Of a stretch of DNA of 6,414 nucleotides, positions 4,947-6,414 are shown one piece after another (position 1 is the first letter of the stretch; every line of letters starts with the position of its first letter). The translations under genes were made by a program, and so were the position numbers. Under the pieces are notes generated by a model. That model was not told the origin of the DNA. It saw only the letters and a program-made list of their open reading frames with translations, and did not search any database. The stretch comes from Nitriliruptoraceae bacterium (GTDB taxonomy: Bacteria; Actinomycetota; Nitriliruptoria; Nitriliruptorales; Nitriliruptoraceae), in the NCBI GenBank assembly GCA_007118045.1, contig SKTG01000304.1, positions 1 through 6,414 of the forward strand. The letters run 5' to 3'.

Positions 4947-6414
4947 TCAGCGACGCTTGCCGCGCTTGGGGGCGGGCTGCAGGCCGCTGAAACCTCCGAG
5001 CCCGGCTCCGGCCCCGCCGGGGCCGCCTGCCCCGAGCTGCTGCTGCATCTGCCGGGCGGCCGCGGCCTGCGCCTTGGCGCCCTTCATCCCGGTGGGCTTG
5101 CCACCCTGTTGGCCGACCGACCTCGCGGCCGACTTCATCATCTTCTGCATCTCCTGGAACTGCTTGACCAGCCGGTTGACCTCGGTCACGGTCGTGCCGG
5201 AACCGGCCGCGATGCGCTTGCGTCGGCGCCCGTTGAGCACCCCCTTGGGGTCCCGCCGCTCCTTGGGCGTCATCGACCGGATGATGGCCTCGACACGATC
5301 GAACTGCTTGTCGTCGATGTCGACGCCCTTGAGCTGCTTGTCCATCCCGGGGACCATGCCGAGCAGCCCCTGCAGCGGTCCCATGCGCTTGAGCATCTGC
5401 ATCTGCTCGAGGAAGTCCTCGAGCGTGAACTCGCCGGACATGAAGGCCTGCTCGGCCTTCGCGCTCTCCTCCTCGGTGTAGGTCGCCTCGGCCTTCTCGA
5501 TCAGCGACATGACGTCGCCCATGCCGAGGATGCGCTGCGCCATGCGGTCGGGGTGGAAGGCCTCGAAATCGCCCATGCCCTCGCCGACGGAGGCGAACAT
5601 GATGGGCGCGCCCGTGACCTCGCGGACGCTGAGCGCCGCGCCGCCCCGCGCGTCACCGTCGAGCTTGGAGAGCACCACCCCGTCGAACCCGACCTGGTCG
5701 GCGAACGCCTTGGCGACGTTGACGGCCTCCTGGCCGATCATCGCGTCGATGACGAACAGGGTCTGCACGAGCCCGCCGTGCTCGCCCACGACCCGGGTGA
5801 TGTCCCTGGCCTGAGCGAGCAGCTCCTCGTCGACGTGGAGCCGGCCGGCCGTGTCGACGATGACCGTGTCGCAGCCGGTCTCGCGCGCCTTGCCGATGCC
5901 GTCGCGCGCCACCGGTACCGGGTCACCGGAGGTCGCGGGTGCGTAGACGTGCACGCCCACCCGGCCAGCGTTGACCTTCAGCTGCTCGACGGCGGCGGGG
6001 CGCTGCAGGTCGCACGCGACCAGCATCGGGTTGCGGCCCTTCGACTTCAGGTGCGCGGCCAGCTTCCCGGCGGCGGTGGTCTTGCCGGAGCCCTGGAGGC
6101 CGGCGAGCACGATCACCGACGGGGCCGGACCCTTGAGCTCCAGCGAGGCGGCCTCGCCACCCAGCGCCCGCGTGAGCTCGGCGTCCACCGCCTTGATCAC
6201 GGTCTGGGACGGGTTGAGCGCCTTGGCGACGTCCTCGCCGACCAGCTGCTCGCGCAGGCGCTCGACGATGCCCTTGACCACCTTGAAGTTGACATCGGCC
6301 TCGAGCAGCGCGAGACGGATCTCCTTCAGCGTGGCGTCGACGGTCTTCTCATCGAGGCGCCCGCGGCCCTTGACCTTGTCGAGGGCCGCCTCGAGCTTGG
6401 TGGAGAGGGTGTCG
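4947..6414 (-). CDS. ffh: Signal recognition particle protein Ffh (SRP54), 5' end cut by window edge
   Basis: 488 residues are visible. Ffh is the SRP GTPase that binds 4.5S RNA and signal sequences and docks with FtsY at the membrane. The first visible residues, DTLSTKLEAALDKVKGRGRL, match the usual start MFxTLS, and the preceding base fits the end of a Phe codon, so only about five bases are missing. The N domain covers roughly 1-90. G-domain motifs: GLQGSGKTT (105-113), DLQRPAAVEQL (135-145), VDTAGR (186-191), SKLDGDARGG (249-258). The M domain, from about 330, has the Met-rich stretch MQMLKRMGPLQGLLGMVPGM and the RNA-binding motif RIAAGSGTTVTEVN (400-413). The last 60 or so residues are Gln/Gly/Ala/Lys-rich, ending basic (KRGKRR). 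No frameshift is seen. The GTG at 6281 lies inside the N domain and is not the start. Confidence 0.97.
   Translation of the reverse strand, partial: DTLSTKLEAALDKVKGRGRLDEKTVDATLKEIRLALLEADVNFKVVKGIVERLREQLVGEDVAKALNPSQTVIKAVDAELTRALGGEAASLELKGPAPSVIVLAGLQGSGKTTAAGKLAAHLKSKGRNPMLVACDLQRPAAVEQLKVNAGRVGVHVYAPATSGDPVPVARDGIGKARETGCDTVIVDTAGRLHVDEELLAQARDITRVVGEHGGLVQTLFVIDAMIGQEAVNVAKAFADQVGFDGVVLSKLDGDARGGAALSVREVTGAPIMFASVGEGMGDFEAFHPDRMAQRILGMGDVMSLIEKAEATYTEEESAKAEQAFMSGEFTLEDFLEQMQMLKRMGPLQGLLGMVPGMDKQLKGVDIDDKQFDRVEAIIRSMTPKERRDPKGVLNGRRRKRIAAGSGTTVTEVNRLVKQFQEMQKMMKSAARSVGQQGGKPTGMKGAKAQAAAARQMQQQLGAGGPGGAGAGLGGFSGLQPAPKRGKRR

Overview
The window is very GC-rich (about 70% by eye). It holds a conserved bacterial translation and protein-export locus in the gene order typical of Actinobacteria: ffh - rpsP - khpA - rimM - trmD - rplS - lepB - rnhB. 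Protein sequences, base composition, TANNNT-type -10 hexamers and acidic, Arg/Asp/Glu-rich coding all fit a high-GC actinobacterium. A deep-branching lineage such as Nitriliruptoria or Acidimicrobiia is possible, but that is a guess from composition and protein style, not from an alignment.

Layout. All genes except rnhB are on the minus strand, so that block reads from right to left. ffh fills the right end and lacks only about its first two codons. A 200-bp gap with a -10-like hexamer precedes rpsP. rpsP and khpA overlap by 4 nt (GTGA). A 100-bp spacer with a GC hairpin follows, then rimM and trmD, again overlapping by 4 nt (GTGA). Next comes a 451-bp non-coding stretch with a good promoter (TTGACC, 18 nt, TACCCT) and a structured leader of about 320 nt upstream of rplS. 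rplS is followed after 59 bp by lepB. lepB converges on plus-strand rnhB, with 13 bp between the stop codons. Positions 1-150 hold the short upstream region of rnhB and no gene that I can support.

How the genes work together. Ffh (SRP GTPase) and LepB (type I signal peptidase) act at the two ends of protein export: targeting to the membrane and signal-peptide cleavage. bS16, RimM and bL19 build and mature ribosomal subunits, TrmD makes m1G37 in tRNA, and KhpA is a small RNA-binding KH protein. RNase HII removes ribonucleotides from DNA.

I found no previously undescribed system: no mobile element, CRISPR, tRNA, rRNA or unknown cassette. The points worth a second look are the promoter and structured leader separating rplS-lepB from trmD, the flipped rnhB, the long disordered N-terminus of LepB, and several GC hairpins without U-tracts.
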